64,000 nucleotides of DNA from Streptomyces sp. APSN-46.1 (GTDB lineage Bacteria > Actinomycetota > Actinomycetes > Streptomycetales > Streptomycetaceae), in the NCBI RefSeq assembly GCF_022815725.1, contig NZ_JALGRF010000007.1:62001-126000 (forward strand), written 5' to 3'. This document shows, in pieces, positions 42,058-51,257 of the stretch. The notes beneath the pieces were generated by a model. It was given only the letters and a program-made list of their open reading frames with translations. It searched no databases and was not told where the DNA came from. Made by a program: the position numbers and the translations under genes. Positions within the stretch are counted from its first letter, which is position 1, and every line of letters starts with the position of its first letter.

Positions 42058-43620
42058 ATGCGTACGCTCCGCGCCCTCACCACCGCCGGGGCCGCGGCCG
42101 CCCTCCTGCTGGCCACCGCGGGAACGGCCGGGACCGCAGCGATCACAGCGACCGCCGCACCGAGCCCGCCCCCGCCGCCCGGGCCCCAGCTCTCCGACGC
42201 CGCCGTCGACAAGGCCGTGGCGCGCCTGGACGACACCGTCGCCGCCATGATGAAGACCACCGGCGTCCCCGGCGTCTCCGTCGCCGTCGTCCACGACGAC
42301 AAGGTCGTCTACACCCAGGGCTTCGGCGTCCGCAAGACCGGAGAGACCGCCAAGGTCGATCCCGACACCGTCTTCCAGATCGCCTCCCTCTCCAAGCCCG
42401 TCTCCTCCACGATCGTGGCCGGCGCCCTCACCGACCCCGGCGAGTGGGACAAGCACGTCCCCCTCCCCGGCTTCGCGCTGGGCGACCCCTGGGTCACCGA
42501 CCACGTCTCCACCGCCGACCTGTTCTCCCACCGCAGCGGCCTGCCCGACCACGCCGGAGACCTCCTCGAAGACCTCGGCTACGACCAGGCGTACATCCTC
42601 GACCACCTGCGCCTGGAACCCCTCAGCCCGTTCCGGGCCAGCTACGCGTACACCAACTTCGGCCTGACCGCCGCAGCCGAGGCCATCGCCCGCGCCAAGG
42701 GCACCAGCTGGCAGAAACTCGCCGAGGACACCCTCTTCAAGCCCGCCGGCATGACCCGCACCAGTACCGAGTTCTCCGCCTTCGCCGACGCGCCCGACCA
42801 CGCCGCCACCCACGTCAAAAACCCCGACGGCACCTGGAGCCCGCGCTTCGTCCGCGACCCCGACGCCCAGGCCCCGGCGGGCGGAGTGAGCTCCACCGCC
42901 CGAGACATGGCCCGGTGGATGCGGCTCCAGCTGGCGGGCGGCACCCTCGACGGGAAGCGCATCATCCCCGAGGACACCCTCGCCCGCACGCACCTCCCCG
43001 AGATCGTCTCGCAGCCGTCCACCCCCTCCGGAACCCCCGGCTTCTACGGCCTCGGCTGGAACGTGTCCTACGACGACTCCGGCCGGCTGCGCCTGAGCCA
43101 CTCCGGCGCCTTCGAACTCGGTACCAACGCCAACGTCACGATGCTCCCCCTGGAGAAGCTCGGCATCGTCGTCCTCACCAACGGCGCCCCCGTCGGCCTG
43201 GCCGACGCCGTCGCCCTCGATTTCTTCGACGTCGCCCAGCACGGCAAGGCCACGACCGACTGGCTGCCCCTGCTCGCGTCCGTCTACGCGAAGGAGGTCG
43301 ACGAGGCCCGGTCCCCCACCGACTACGCCCACCCGCCCGCCTCCGCCAAGCCCGCCAAGGACAGCGCCGCCTACACCGGCACCTACGACAACCCGTACTA
43401 CGGCAAGGCGACCGTGACGGCCGACGACAAGGGCGCGCTGACCCTCGCCCTCGGCCCGAAGCCGATGCTCTTCCCGCTCACCCACTACGACGGCGACACC
43501 TTCAGCTTCGAGACCACCGGCGAGATGGCGGCCGGCCGCACCGGCGTGACCTTCGCCGACGGCACGGTCCGCGTCGAGTCCCTCGATGCCAACCACCTGG
43601 GCACCTTCACCCAGGAGTAG
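42058..43620 (+). CDS. Exported serine hydrolase, beta-lactamase/class C family
   Basis: 520 aa. Signal peptide (~1-34) followed by a Pro-rich linker. Active-site SxxK is SLSK (in FQIASLSKPVSS), Tyr motif is YTN (SYAYTNFG), and a later SHSG lies at the position of KTG-like third motifs. The C-terminal ~90 residues (AYTGTYDNPYYGKATV) resemble DUF3471. Likely a D-aminopeptidase or esterase-like cell-wall enzyme; true beta-lactamase activity is not implied. GACAAT six bases before the ATG could be a -10 box. Confidence 0.8.
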   Translation: MRTLRALTTAGAAAALLLATAGTAGTAAITATAAPSPPPPPGPQLSDAAVDKAVARLDDTVAAMMKTTGVPGVSVAVVHDDKVVYTQGFGVRKTGETAKVDPDTVFQIASLSKPVSSTIVAGALTDPGEWDKHVPLPGFALGDPWVTDHVSTADLFSHRSGLPDHAGDLLEDLGYDQAYILDHLRLEPLSPFRASYAYTNFGLTAAAEAIARAKGTSWQKLAEDTLFKPAGMTRTSTEFSAFADAPDHAATHVKNPDGTWSPRFVRDPDAQAPAGGVSSTARDMARWMRLQLAGGTLDGKRIIPEDTLARTHLPEIVSQPSTPSGTPGFYGLGWNVSYDDSGRLRLSHSGAFELGTNANVTMLPLEKLGIVVLTNGAPVGLADAVALDFFDVAQHGKATTDWLPLLASVYAKEVDEARSPTDYAHPPASAKPAKDSAAYTGTYDNPYYGKATVTADDKGALTLALGPKPMLFPLTHYDGDTFSFETTGEMAAGRTGVTFADGTVRVESLDANHLGTFTQE

Positions 43621-43659
43621 CCGGGCGCCCGTCCGGCACGGCCGCCGGGCCCGGGCGCC

Positions 43660-43665
43660 TACCCT
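43660..43665 (+). promoter_or_regulatory. -10 box (TACCCT) of the pseudouridine synthase gene, leaderless
   Basis: TACCCT ends eight bases before the ATG at 43674, with no Shine-Dalgarno in the gap. Confidence 0.45.
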
Positions 43666-43673
43666 TGACCCCG

Positions 43674-44636
43674 ATGAGACGCAGACCCCTACCCCCCGCA
43701 CCCCTCCCCCAGATCGCCGGCATCGACCCGGTCCGGCTGCGGCTGCCCTCCGACCCGGACGGGCTCTGGCCGGACCTCGGCGCCTACCTCGCGGACCGCT
43801 ACGCCGGCACGCGCGGTGAGCGGACCATGCCCGCGCTGCTGCGCTCCGGCCGGGTCCTCGGCGAGGGCGGGCGGGTCCTGCGCCCGGACGACCCGTACGA
43901 GGCGGGCCGCTACCTGTGGTTCCACCGGGACATGCCGCCCGAGCCGCCGGTGCCCTTCCCGATCGGCGTCGTGTACCGCGACGAGCACCTCCTGGTCGCG
44001 GACAAGCCGCATTTCCTGGCGACGACCCCGCGCGGCAGCCACGTCACGCAGACCGCGCTGGCCCGGCTCCGCCACGAGCTGGACCTGCCCGCCCTCAGCC
44101 CCGCGCACCGGCTGGACCGGCTGACGGCGGGCCTGGTGATGTTCAGCATCCGCCCCGAGGACCGCGGCGCCTACCAGCTCCTCTTCCAGGACCGGCGGGT
44201 CGAGAAGGAGTACGAGGCGCTCGCACCCCTCGATCCGGAGATCACCCTCCCGCGCAAGCTCCGCAGCCGGATCGAGAAGACCCGGGGCGTCATCGCGGCG
44301 GCCGAGATCCCGGGCGGCGAGCCGAACGCCGAGACCCTGGTCGAACTCGCCGAGTCGAAGGGGGACGTGGGCCGCTACCGGCTGACCCCGCACACCGGCC
44401 GCACCCACCAGCTGCGGGTGCACATGAACAGCCTGGGGCTGCCCATCCTCGGCGACCCGGTCTACCCCGAGGTCACCGACCCGGACCCGCGGGACTACCG
44501 CCGTCCGCTGCAACTGCTGGCCCGGTTCCTGTCGTTCACCGACCCGGTCACCGGCCTCAGCCACCGCCTCGAAAGCCGCCTCACCCTGCGCGCCTGGCAG
44601 GACCGCACCGCCTGGGAAACCGGCGACCAGGGCTGA
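43674..44636 (+). CDS. RluA-type pseudouridine synthase
   Basis: 320 aa. The catalytic Asp lies in SPAHRLDRLTAGLVMF (HRLDRLTxG), and the later motif HTGRTHQLRVHMNSLGLPILGDP is diagnostic of the RluA family. An N-terminal segment of ~85 residues lacks a clear S4 domain. The target uridine (rRNA or tRNA) cannot be told. Seven bases from the convergent TetR gene. Confidence 0.88.
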   Translation: MRRRPLPPAPLPQIAGIDPVRLRLPSDPDGLWPDLGAYLADRYAGTRGERTMPALLRSGRVLGEGGRVLRPDDPYEAGRYLWFHRDMPPEPPVPFPIGVVYRDEHLLVADKPHFLATTPRGSHVTQTALARLRHELDLPALSPAHRLDRLTAGLVMFSIRPEDRGAYQLLFQDRRVEKEYEALAPLDPEITLPRKLRSRIEKTRGVIAAAEIPGGEPNAETLVELAESKGDVGRYRLTPHTGRTHQLRVHMNSLGLPILGDPVYPEVTDPDPRDYRRPLQLLARFLSFTDPVTGLSHRLESRLTLRAWQDRTAWETGDQG

Positions 44637-44642
44637 GCGGTC

Positions 44643-45305
44643 TCAGGCGGCGCCGTCGTCCTTGACCCCCGCGATCCGCATCGCCGCGTCGGCGGCCGCC
44701 TCCGCGAAGGCCTCCACCGGCCGCTCCGGATCGGAGCGGTGGATCAGCATGACACCCTCGATGAGCCCGAAGACCAGATCGTTGCGCAGGGTCAATCCCG
44801 CCCTGTCACCGGCCAGTTCGGCCCCCACGGAGGTCCGGTCGAGCAACTCCCGGTAGACGTACCGCAGTTCCCCGCGCATCCGGCGGAAGCGGGTGAACCG
44901 CGCCCCGCTCACCTCCGGCAGCAGATAGAGCGCGCCCAGGTTGTACGGCCCCCCGCACAGCTGGAGCACATCGGAGCGGCACAGCTCCCACAGCCGCCGC
45001 CCGGCGGGCCGTTCAATCTCGGCCAGCAGCCGCCGGGCCAGGGCCAGCGAGGGACTGACCGTCGATTCCAGGAGTTCGGCGAGGAGTTCCTCCTTGCCGC
45101 CGAAGTAGTGGTACATCGTGGCCTGGCGCATTCCGGCCCGTTCGGCCACCGCCCGCGTGGTGGTGGCCGCGTACCCCCGGACGGTGAACAGCTCGGCCGC
45201 CGCACAGAGGAGTTCCTCGCGCGGCGGCCGGCCACTGTCCGGTCTCTGCTGATCGGCACGCGGCCGACCGACCCGTCTCGCTCCCTCTCCCGCTCCCCCA
45301 CTCAT
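44643..45305 (-). CDS. TetR-family regulator
   Basis: 220 aa. HTH at ~28-75 (LLCAAAELFTVRGYAATTTR, QATMYHYFGGKEEL), variable ligand domain after. The N-terminal ~25 residues are Arg/Gly-rich. No neighbouring transporter or enzyme shares its promoter, so the target is unknown. Confidence 0.85.
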   Translation of the reverse strand: MSGGAGEGARRVGRPRADQQRPDSGRPPREELLCAAAELFTVRGYAATTTRAVAERAGMRQATMYHYFGGKEELLAELLESTVSPSLALARRLLAEIERPAGRRLWELCRSDVLQLCGGPYNLGALYLLPEVSGARFTRFRRMRGELRYVYRELLDRTSVGAELAGDRAGLTLRNDLVFGLIEGVMLIHRSDPERPVEAFAEAAADAAMRIAGVKDDGAA

Positions 45306-45395
45306 AGGGCGATCGTCGCACAGCGCACGCCGGATCGATCATGGCAAGAGATCAGATCCGGCCAGCCGCACTCTTAGAGGAAGCCCCAAGTCCGC

Positions 45396-48233
45396 CTAGC
45401 CGACGGAGCTGTAGGCCACTACACCGCGCAGCAGTTCGTCCACGGCCTTACGGGCATTTTTCGCCACCGTGCTCCCACCGCCCGAGGACGAAGGAGCCGC
45501 CGCCGCGATCTGCCCGAGCACATCGATGACCTGCTTGCACCAGCGCACGAAGTCACCGGCCGGCATCTCCGCCTCGCGCAGCACCTCGTCCAGGCCCTTG
45601 CCGGAGGCCCACTGGTACGCCGCCCACGCGAAACCGAGATCGGGCTCACGCTGGCCCACGCCCTCGGCCTGGTTGATGCGGTGCTCCTCCTCCAGCGCGT
45701 CGAGCCGGCCCCAGATCTGGACCATCTCGCCCAGCGCCGCCTTCGCCGCGCCATTGGGCACCTTCGGCGCCACCGCGTCGTCGGACTGCCGCGCCTCGAA
45801 CACCAACGCCGAGACACAGGCGGCCAGTTCGGCCGGGTTCAGGCCTTCCCAGACGCCCTCGCGCAGACACTCCGACGCCAGCAGGTCCAGCTCCCCGTAC
45901 AGCCGGGCGAGCCGCTTGCCGTGTTCGGTGACCTGGTCCTCGCGCAGGTAGTCCAGCTCGGTGAGCAGCGCGTGGATACGGTCGAAGGTGCGGGCGATGG
46001 TGTTCGTCCGGCCCTCGATCCGCCGCTCCAGCTGCACGGTGTCCCGCTTCAGCCGGTGGTAGCGCTCCGCCCAGCGGGCATGGTCCTCGCGCTCGTCGCA
46101 GCCGTGGCACGGATGCGCCCGCAGCTCGGCCCGCAGCCGGGTGATCTCCCGGTCGTCGGCCGCCGCGGCCCGGCCCCGCTGGTGCCGGTCCGGCGCTATG
46201 TGCCCGGCCTTGGCCCGCAGTTGGGACGCCAGGTCCCGACGGGAGTGCGGAGAACGCTGGTTGAAGGTCTTCGGGATCCGCATCCGGTCGATGGCCTCGA
46301 CCGGGACCGGGAAGTCGATCGCGGCGAGCCGCTTGACCTGCCGCTCCACGGTCAGCACCAGCGGGCGCGGACCCTCGGTGTACTCGTGGCCCCGGTGCCC
46401 GTTGACCCGCCCGGCCGGCACACCCGGGTCCAGCACCAGCGCCAGCCCGGCGAACTTGCCGGTCGGCACGTGGATGATGTCGCCCGGCTTGAGCCGCTCC
46501 AGCGAACTCGCCGCCTGGGCCCGGCGCTGCGCCGCACCCTGCTTCGCCAGGTCCGTCTCACGGTCCTTGAGGTCGCGGCGCAGCTGCGCGTACTCCGCGA
46601 AGTCACCGAGGTGGCAGGTCATGCCCTCCTGGTAGCCCTCCAGGCCCTCCTCGTTGCGCCGCACCTGCTTCGAGATCCCGACGACCGAGCGGTCGGCCTG
46701 GAACTGCGCGAAGGAGGTCTCCAGCAGCTCGCGCGAGCGATGCCGCCCGAACATCTGGACCAGGTTCACGGCCATGTTGTACGAGGGCTTGAAGCTGGAC
46801 CGCAGCGGATACGTACGGGTACCCGCGAGCCCGGCGAGCCCCACCGGGTCCATGCCGCGCTGCCACAGCACCACCGCGTGGCCCTCGACGTCGATGCCGC
46901 GCCGCCCCGCCCGGCCGGTGAGCTGCGTGTACTCGCCGGGGGTGATGTCGGCGTGCTGCTCGCCGTTCCACTTGACCAGCTTCTCCAGGATCACCGTGCG
47001 CGCGGGCATGTTGATGCCCAGCGCCAGCGTCTCTGTGGCGAAGACGGCCTTGACCAGGCCGCGGACGAAGAGCTCCTCCACGACCTCCTTGAAGGTCGGC
47101 AGCATGCCGGCGTGGTGCGCGGCGATGCCCCGCTCCAGGCCTTCGAGCCACTCGTAGTACCCGAGGACGTGCAGGTCCTCGGTGGGGATGGAGGCGGTCC
47201 GCTCCTCGACGATGCCGCGCACCTTCAGGCGCGCTTCCTCGTTGTTGAGCCGCAGGCCCGCGTAGAGGCACTGCTGGACGGCGGCCTCGCAACCGGCCCG
47301 GCTGAAGATGAAGTTGATCGCGGGCAGCAGGTCGTCGTTGTCGAGGCGGGCGATCACCTCGGGACGGCTCGGCGTCCAGATCCGGCCGCGCGAGCGCCGC
47401 TCGCGCTCGCGGTCGGCCTCGCGGACCATCTTGCCCCGGCGCCGGTCCTTCGGGTTGTACGTGCGGCTGTTCTCCTCGCGCGCCATGCGCAGCAGGTCGG
47501 GGTTGACCTCCCGGCGGGCGGAGCCGCGGCCTCCGTGGTCGGACTCCTCCTCGAAGAGGTCGTACACCCGGCGCCCGGCCATGACGTGCTGCCACAGCGG
47601 TACGGGCCGCTCCTCGGAGACGATGACCTCGGTGTCGCCGCGCACGGTGTCCAGCCAGTCGCCGAACTCCTCGGCGTTGGACACGGTCGCCGAGAGGGAC
47701 ACCAGCGTCACCGACTCGGGGAGGTGGATGATCACTTCCTCCCAGACGGCGCCGCGGAACCGGTCGGAGAGGTAGTGCACCTCGTCCATCACGACGTAGC
47801 CGAGGCCGAGCAGCGCCTGGGAGCCCGCGTACAGCATGTTGCGGAGCACCTCGGTGGTCATCACGACCACCGGCGCGTCCCCGTTGACGCTGTTGTCGCC
47901 GGTCAGCAGGCCCACCTTGGCGGCGCCGTAGCGCTTGACGAGGTCGGCGTACTTCTGGTTCGACAGGGCCTTGATCGGCGTCGTGTAGAAGCACTTGCGG
48001 CCCTGCCGCAGCGCCAGGTGCACGGCGAACTCGCCGACGATGGTCTTGCCCGAGCCGGTCGGGGCGGCGACCAGCACGCCCTTGCCGGCCTCCAGTGCCT
48101 TGCAGGCCTCGACCTGGTACGGGTCCAGATCGAATTCGTACATCTCGCGGAAGGGGGCCAGGCCAGAGGCCTCTTCGGCGGCGCGGATCCGGGCAGCGGC
48201 GTACCGCTCGGCGGGTGAGAGTTCTTCGGTCAT
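45396..48233 (-). CDS. SKI2/Mtr4-like DEAD-box RNA helicase (HelY type)
   Basis: 945 aa. Walker A APTGSGKT, motif II DEVH, SATVSN (motif III) and QLTGRAGRRG (motif VI) define a superfamily 2 helicase. The long C-terminal part (~600-945) with rRNA-processing-arch-like and DSHCT regions matches the Ski2/Mtr4/HelY group. Probably unwinds structured RNA in decay or maturation. The ATG at 48233 lacks a strong ribosome site; the frame runs 11 codons further up. Last gene of the tat/dagK side. Confidence 0.88.
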   Translation of the reverse strand: MTEELSPAERYAAARIRAAEEASGLAPFREMYEFDLDPYQVEACKALEAGKGVLVAAPTGSGKTIVGEFAVHLALRQGRKCFYTTPIKALSNQKYADLVKRYGAAKVGLLTGDNSVNGDAPVVVMTTEVLRNMLYAGSQALLGLGYVVMDEVHYLSDRFRGAVWEEVIIHLPESVTLVSLSATVSNAEEFGDWLDTVRGDTEVIVSEERPVPLWQHVMAGRRVYDLFEEESDHGGRGSARREVNPDLLRMAREENSRTYNPKDRRRGKMVREADRERERRSRGRIWTPSRPEVIARLDNDDLLPAINFIFSRAGCEAAVQQCLYAGLRLNNEEARLKVRGIVEERTASIPTEDLHVLGYYEWLEGLERGIAAHHAGMLPTFKEVVEELFVRGLVKAVFATETLALGINMPARTVILEKLVKWNGEQHADITPGEYTQLTGRAGRRGIDVEGHAVVLWQRGMDPVGLAGLAGTRTYPLRSSFKPSYNMAVNLVQMFGRHRSRELLETSFAQFQADRSVVGISKQVRRNEEGLEGYQEGMTCHLGDFAEYAQLRRDLKDRETDLAKQGAAQRRAQAASSLERLKPGDIIHVPTGKFAGLALVLDPGVPAGRVNGHRGHEYTEGPRPLVLTVERQVKRLAAIDFPVPVEAIDRMRIPKTFNQRSPHSRRDLASQLRAKAGHIAPDRHQRGRAAAADDREITRLRAELRAHPCHGCDEREDHARWAERYHRLKRDTVQLERRIEGRTNTIARTFDRIHALLTELDYLREDQVTEHGKRLARLYGELDLLASECLREGVWEGLNPAELAACVSALVFEARQSDDAVAPKVPNGAAKAALGEMVQIWGRLDALEEEHRINQAEGVGQREPDLGFAWAAYQWASGKGLDEVLREAEMPAGDFVRWCKQVIDVLGQIAAAAPSSSGGGSTVAKNARKAVDELLRGVVAYSSVG

Positions 48234-48281
48234 CTTGTAGTCGAGCCTACCCGCCGCCTCTGACAACAGTCGCGATCTTTA

Positions 48282-49205
48282 TCAGGAGCCCTGTACCCGG
48301 GAATCCGGCACCAGGAGCCGCAGGGCGCCGGGCACGCACTCGGCCGTCACGGGCAGCGGCCCCAGCGGCTCGCCGTCGGCGTAGGCGGAGATCCCGGCGG
48401 CCTCCAGGGTCACCTTCCGCGCCCGGTGGACGGTCACCTTCGGGTGGCTGAGATGGGTTCCCTTGTAGACCCGCGGGAACACCCTCAGCAGGGTGGTGCG
48501 GCTGCAGTCGCCGACGACCGTGACGTCGAAGAGCCCGTCGTCGGGCACCGCGTCCGCGCAGATCCGCATGCCGCCGCCGTACGAAGAACCGTTGCCCACC
48601 GCCACCAGCGTGGCCTCGGTCTCGATGACGGGACCGTCGTCCAGGGTGATCCGGTACGGGAAGGGCCGGAAGGCGGCCAGCTCCGCGATCATCGCCAGGT
48701 CGTACTTGAACCGGCCCGCCGGCAGCCGCATCCGGTTGCCCCGGTCGTTGACCCGCGAGTCGAAGCCGGAGCACAGCACGGTCCCGTACCAGGTTCCGCC
48801 GCCGTCCCCGCCCACGCGGCCGAGGTCGATCTCCCGGATCCGCCCCTCCTTGAGGGCCTCCGCGGCCAGCCGCCCGGCCTGCGCGGGCTCCCGTACGGGC
48901 AGCCCCATGGCCCGCGCGAAGTCGTTCCCGGTGCCCACCGCGACCACGCCGAGCGGCACCAGCGTGCCCGCGAGGGCCTGGAGGGCGAGGGAGACCATCC
49001 CGTCGCCGCCGACGGCGAGCACCGCGCCGGTGCCCTCGCGCACGGCGGTGCGCAGCCGGGCCAGCGCGTCCTCGGCGTCGGCGCCGAGAACGGTCCGTAC
49101 GGAGAATCCGGCGGCCCGGAGCGCGGAAGCGGCCGGCTGCGCGGCGTGCGCGCCCCGGCCGCGTCCCGCGGTGGGATTGACGAAGAGGGTGATCTCAGCG
49201 CTCAC
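48282..49205 (-). CDS. Diacylglycerol/lipid kinase (DagK/YegS family)
   Basis: 307 aa. The catalytic-domain signatures LFVNPTAGRGRG, VGGDGMVSLALQAL and GTGNDFARAMGLP are complete, with a C-terminal beta domain (ISAYADGEPLGPLPVTAE). It phosphorylates a lipid such as diacylglycerol. GTG start at 49205; 17 bp follow the tatC stop, so it is probably co-transcribed with tat genes. Confidence 0.85.
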   Translation of the reverse strand: MSAEITLFVNPTAGRGRGAHAAQPAASALRAAGFSVRTVLGADAEDALARLRTAVREGTGAVLAVGGDGMVSLALQALAGTLVPLGVVAVGTGNDFARAMGLPVREPAQAGRLAAEALKEGRIREIDLGRVGGDGGGTWYGTVLCSGFDSRVNDRGNRMRLPAGRFKYDLAMIAELAAFRPFPYRITLDDGPVIETEATLVAVGNGSSYGGGMRICADAVPDDGLFDVTVVGDCSRTTLLRVFPRVYKGTHLSHPKVTVHRARKVTLEAAGISAYADGEPLGPLPVTAECVPGALRLLVPDSRVQGS

Positions 49206-49222
49206 CGAAGGGAATGTACCTG

Positions 49223-50188
49223 TCAGGTCGCGTCGTCGTAACCGTTGATCTGCCGCCGCCCGCCGTCGGCCTGCTCGGGCAGCGCGTTCGGGGCCGGGAC
49301 CGATTCGACGGCGCCGATCGGCGCGGGAGCCAGGTCCAGCTCGGAGGCCTCGTCGTCGTCGAGGAGCGCGTCCGGGTCGTTGCGACGGCGCCGGCGGTCG
49401 TTGACGTAGCAGATGGCGAGCGCGACGAAGTAGAGGGCGATGATCGGGACGGCCAGCGACAGCATGGTCAGCGGGTCGCCGGTGGGTGTCGCGAAGGCCG
49501 AGAAGACCGTGATGCCGAGGACCATCGCGCGCCACCAGCTCCCCAGCCGCTTCGCGGTGAGGACCCCGGTGACGTTCAGCAGGATCAGCAGCAGCGGCAG
49601 CTCGAAGGCGAGGCCGAAGACGACGACCATGCGCGTGACCAGGTCGAGGTAATCGTCGACCGGCAGCAGGTTGCGCGCGTTGTCCGGCGTGAAGTCGAGC
49701 AGGATGACGGCGGTCTGCGGGAGGATCTTGTACGCGAGCACCGCGCCGACGCCGAACAGCGGCGCGCCGACCGCGACGAAGCTCATCGCGTACTTCTTCT
49801 CGTGCTTGTGCAGGCCGGGGGCGGTGAACGCCCACAGCTGGTAGAGCCACACCGGCGCGGAGAGCACCACACCGGCGGTGAGCGAGACCTTCAGGGCGAT
49901 CGAGAAGGGTGCGATGAGGCCGTTGACGGTCATGTCGGCACAGGGCCGGCCGTTGCGCTGCGAGACCACCCCGTTGGTGCAGCCGACGGAGTCCAGCATC
50001 GGCTTCAGCATGAAGTCGATGAGGTCCTTGTAGAAGAAGGCCGCCACGAAGGTGATCACGAGGATCGCCAGGACCGACTTCATCAGCCGGTTTCTCAGCT
50101 CACGCAGGTGCTCGACGAGAGGCATCCGCCCTTCGGCGTCCTTTGCCTTCTTGTCCTGCTTCTCCTGCTTGCGGGCAGACTTGAGCAA
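49223..50188 (-). CDS. tatC: Twin-arginine translocase subunit TatC
   Basis: 321 aa with six membrane helices. MPLVEHLRELRNRL near the N-terminus is the conserved signal-recognition segment, and FTAPGLHKHEKKY and FGLAFELPLLL are family-typical. The acidic C-terminal tail (DDDEASELDL) extends beyond the sixth helix and is usual in actinobacteria. Follows tatA with 45 bp between. Confidence 0.95.
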   Translation of the reverse strand: MLKSARKQEKQDKKAKDAEGRMPLVEHLRELRNRLMKSVLAILVITFVAAFFYKDLIDFMLKPMLDSVGCTNGVVSQRNGRPCADMTVNGLIAPFSIALKVSLTAGVVLSAPVWLYQLWAFTAPGLHKHEKKYAMSFVAVGAPLFGVGAVLAYKILPQTAVILLDFTPDNARNLLPVDDYLDLVTRMVVVFGLAFELPLLLILLNVTGVLTAKRLGSWWRAMVLGITVFSAFATPTGDPLTMLSLAVPIIALYFVALAICYVNDRRRRRNDPDALLDDDEASELDLAPAPIGAVESVPAPNALPEQADGGRRQINGYDDAT

Positions 50189-50233
50189 CCCACGTCCCTT
50201 GTCTCGTTGCAGATGACCGGCGTGACCTGGAGA

Positions 50234-50536
50234 TCAGGCCTGGGTGGTGCGGTTCGGCTCGCTGACGGGCCGGGAGCTGGCGACGTCGCCGGGCGCGGCC
50301 TGGATGGTGCGCGGGGCGACGGGCTGCTGAGCGGCCTGGTCGGCGGCGGTGGCCGCGGCGGCCGCGGCGGCGTCATCGGGTTCGCCGTCCTTCTTCATGG
50401 CCTTGGCCTCGCTCTTGAGGATGCGGGCCGACTTGCCCAGCGAGCGGGCCATGTCCGGGAGCTTCTTCGCACCGAAGAGCAGGATGATGACCCCGAGAAT
50501 GACGAAGATTTCCCAACCCCTGAGGTTGCCGAACAT
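50234..50536 (-). CDS. tatA: Twin-arginine translocase subunit TatA
   Basis: 100 aa. N-terminal helix WEIFVILGVIILLFGAKKLPDMARSLGKS is the TatA signature (membrane helix, then amphipathic helix), followed by a long Ala/Pro-rich tail. No tatB is adjacent; actinobacterial TatB is normally elsewhere. Oligomerises to form the translocation pore with TatC. Confidence 0.95.
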   Translation of the reverse strand: MFGNLRGWEIFVILGVIILLFGAKKLPDMARSLGKSARILKSEAKAMKKDGEPDDAAAAAAATAADQAAQQPVAPRTIQAAPGDVASSRPVSEPNRTTQA

Positions 50537-50692
50537 AGGTATCTTCCTTTTCTCCGAGGTTCACAGCACACAGACGGGCGTCTCTCCCGAGGATCGTAAC
50601 CCCCGGGGGTTAACGCCCGGCAATCCCCCGACGTCTTCCCGCCTCGCGCGCGGACGGCGGCCAACACCCCGACCATACGCATTCGTCCGGTT

Positions 50693-50893
50693 TTATGATC
50701 GCACGGCGCGGCCCGCCCGCGCGAGGTCCTCCGCCGCCCGCTCCAGGTCCGCCGAGGCCTGCGTGATCCGCCGACTGGCGTCGGCGACCTGTCCGGACAG
50801 CCGCCGCACCTCCAGGAAGACCCGCAGGGCCAGCACGGAGAGGACGGCGACCCCCAGAAAACCCAGGGCAATTGCGAGCATCGGCCACAGCAT
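50693..50893 (-). CDS. Small membrane protein with one helix and a coiled coil
   Basis: 66 aa. A hydrophobic segment (~3-25, PMLAIALGFLGVAVLSVLAL) is followed by an amphipathic region (DASRRITQASADLERAAEDLARAG) likely to be a coiled coil. No family recognised. It lies between the Zn-ribbon gene and tatA on the same strand, so it may share their transcript. Confidence 0.65.
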   Translation of the reverse strand: MLWPMLAIALGFLGVAVLSVLALRVFLEVRRLSGQVADASRRITQASADLERAAEDLARAGRAVRS

Positions 50894-50919
50894 GGGACCG
50901 AGCGTAGGCCACCGGCGGT

Positions 50920-51186
50920 TCAGATGCTGCGCAGGGTGCTCACGCCGCCGCCGGTCAGGAGTTCCACGATCCGCTCACCGGCCGGTTTGCGCACCGCCGC
51001 CCCGCACTCGGGACACGTGAACGAATAGAACGTGGTACGCCGGCTGCCGCCGATCACCAGCCGCAGCGCGCCCGCCGCGAGCTCGAAGCGGCCCCGGCAG
51101 TCGGGGCAGCCCGCCTTGAAGGTGACCGGCCTCACCGGCTGCCCCGCACCGGCCCTCAGCCCTGGCGTCCCATACGTCGGCGACAT
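50920..51186 (-). CDS. Small zinc-ribbon protein
   Basis: 88 aa. Two Cys pairs, CPDC (near residue 27) and CPEC (near 58), should form one zinc ribbon; a helical C-terminus follows. Function unknown. The ATG at 51186 has GGGGAG about nine bases upstream. It sits between pafC and the small membrane gene. Confidence 0.6.
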   Translation of the reverse strand: MSPTYGTPGLRAGAGQPVRPVTFKAGCPDCRGRFELAAGALRLVIGGSRRTTFYSFTCPECGAAVRKPAGERIVELLTGGGVSTLRSI

Positions 51187-51257
51187 CACTCGGCGCTCCC
51201 CTCGGCCCAGCTCTCCGTACCCAGCCCAGCTCTTCGTACCAGCCCCGCGACCGGAGC

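Noticed and set aside
42058..43620. True beta-lactamase giving resistance
   Set aside because: SxxK and YxN motifs place it in the broad class C/serine hydrolase family, but length, C-terminal domain and context fit a peptidase or esterase better.
45681..48218. 845-codon open frame opposite the helicase gene
   Set aside because: Shadow frame; all recognisable motifs are on the minus strand.
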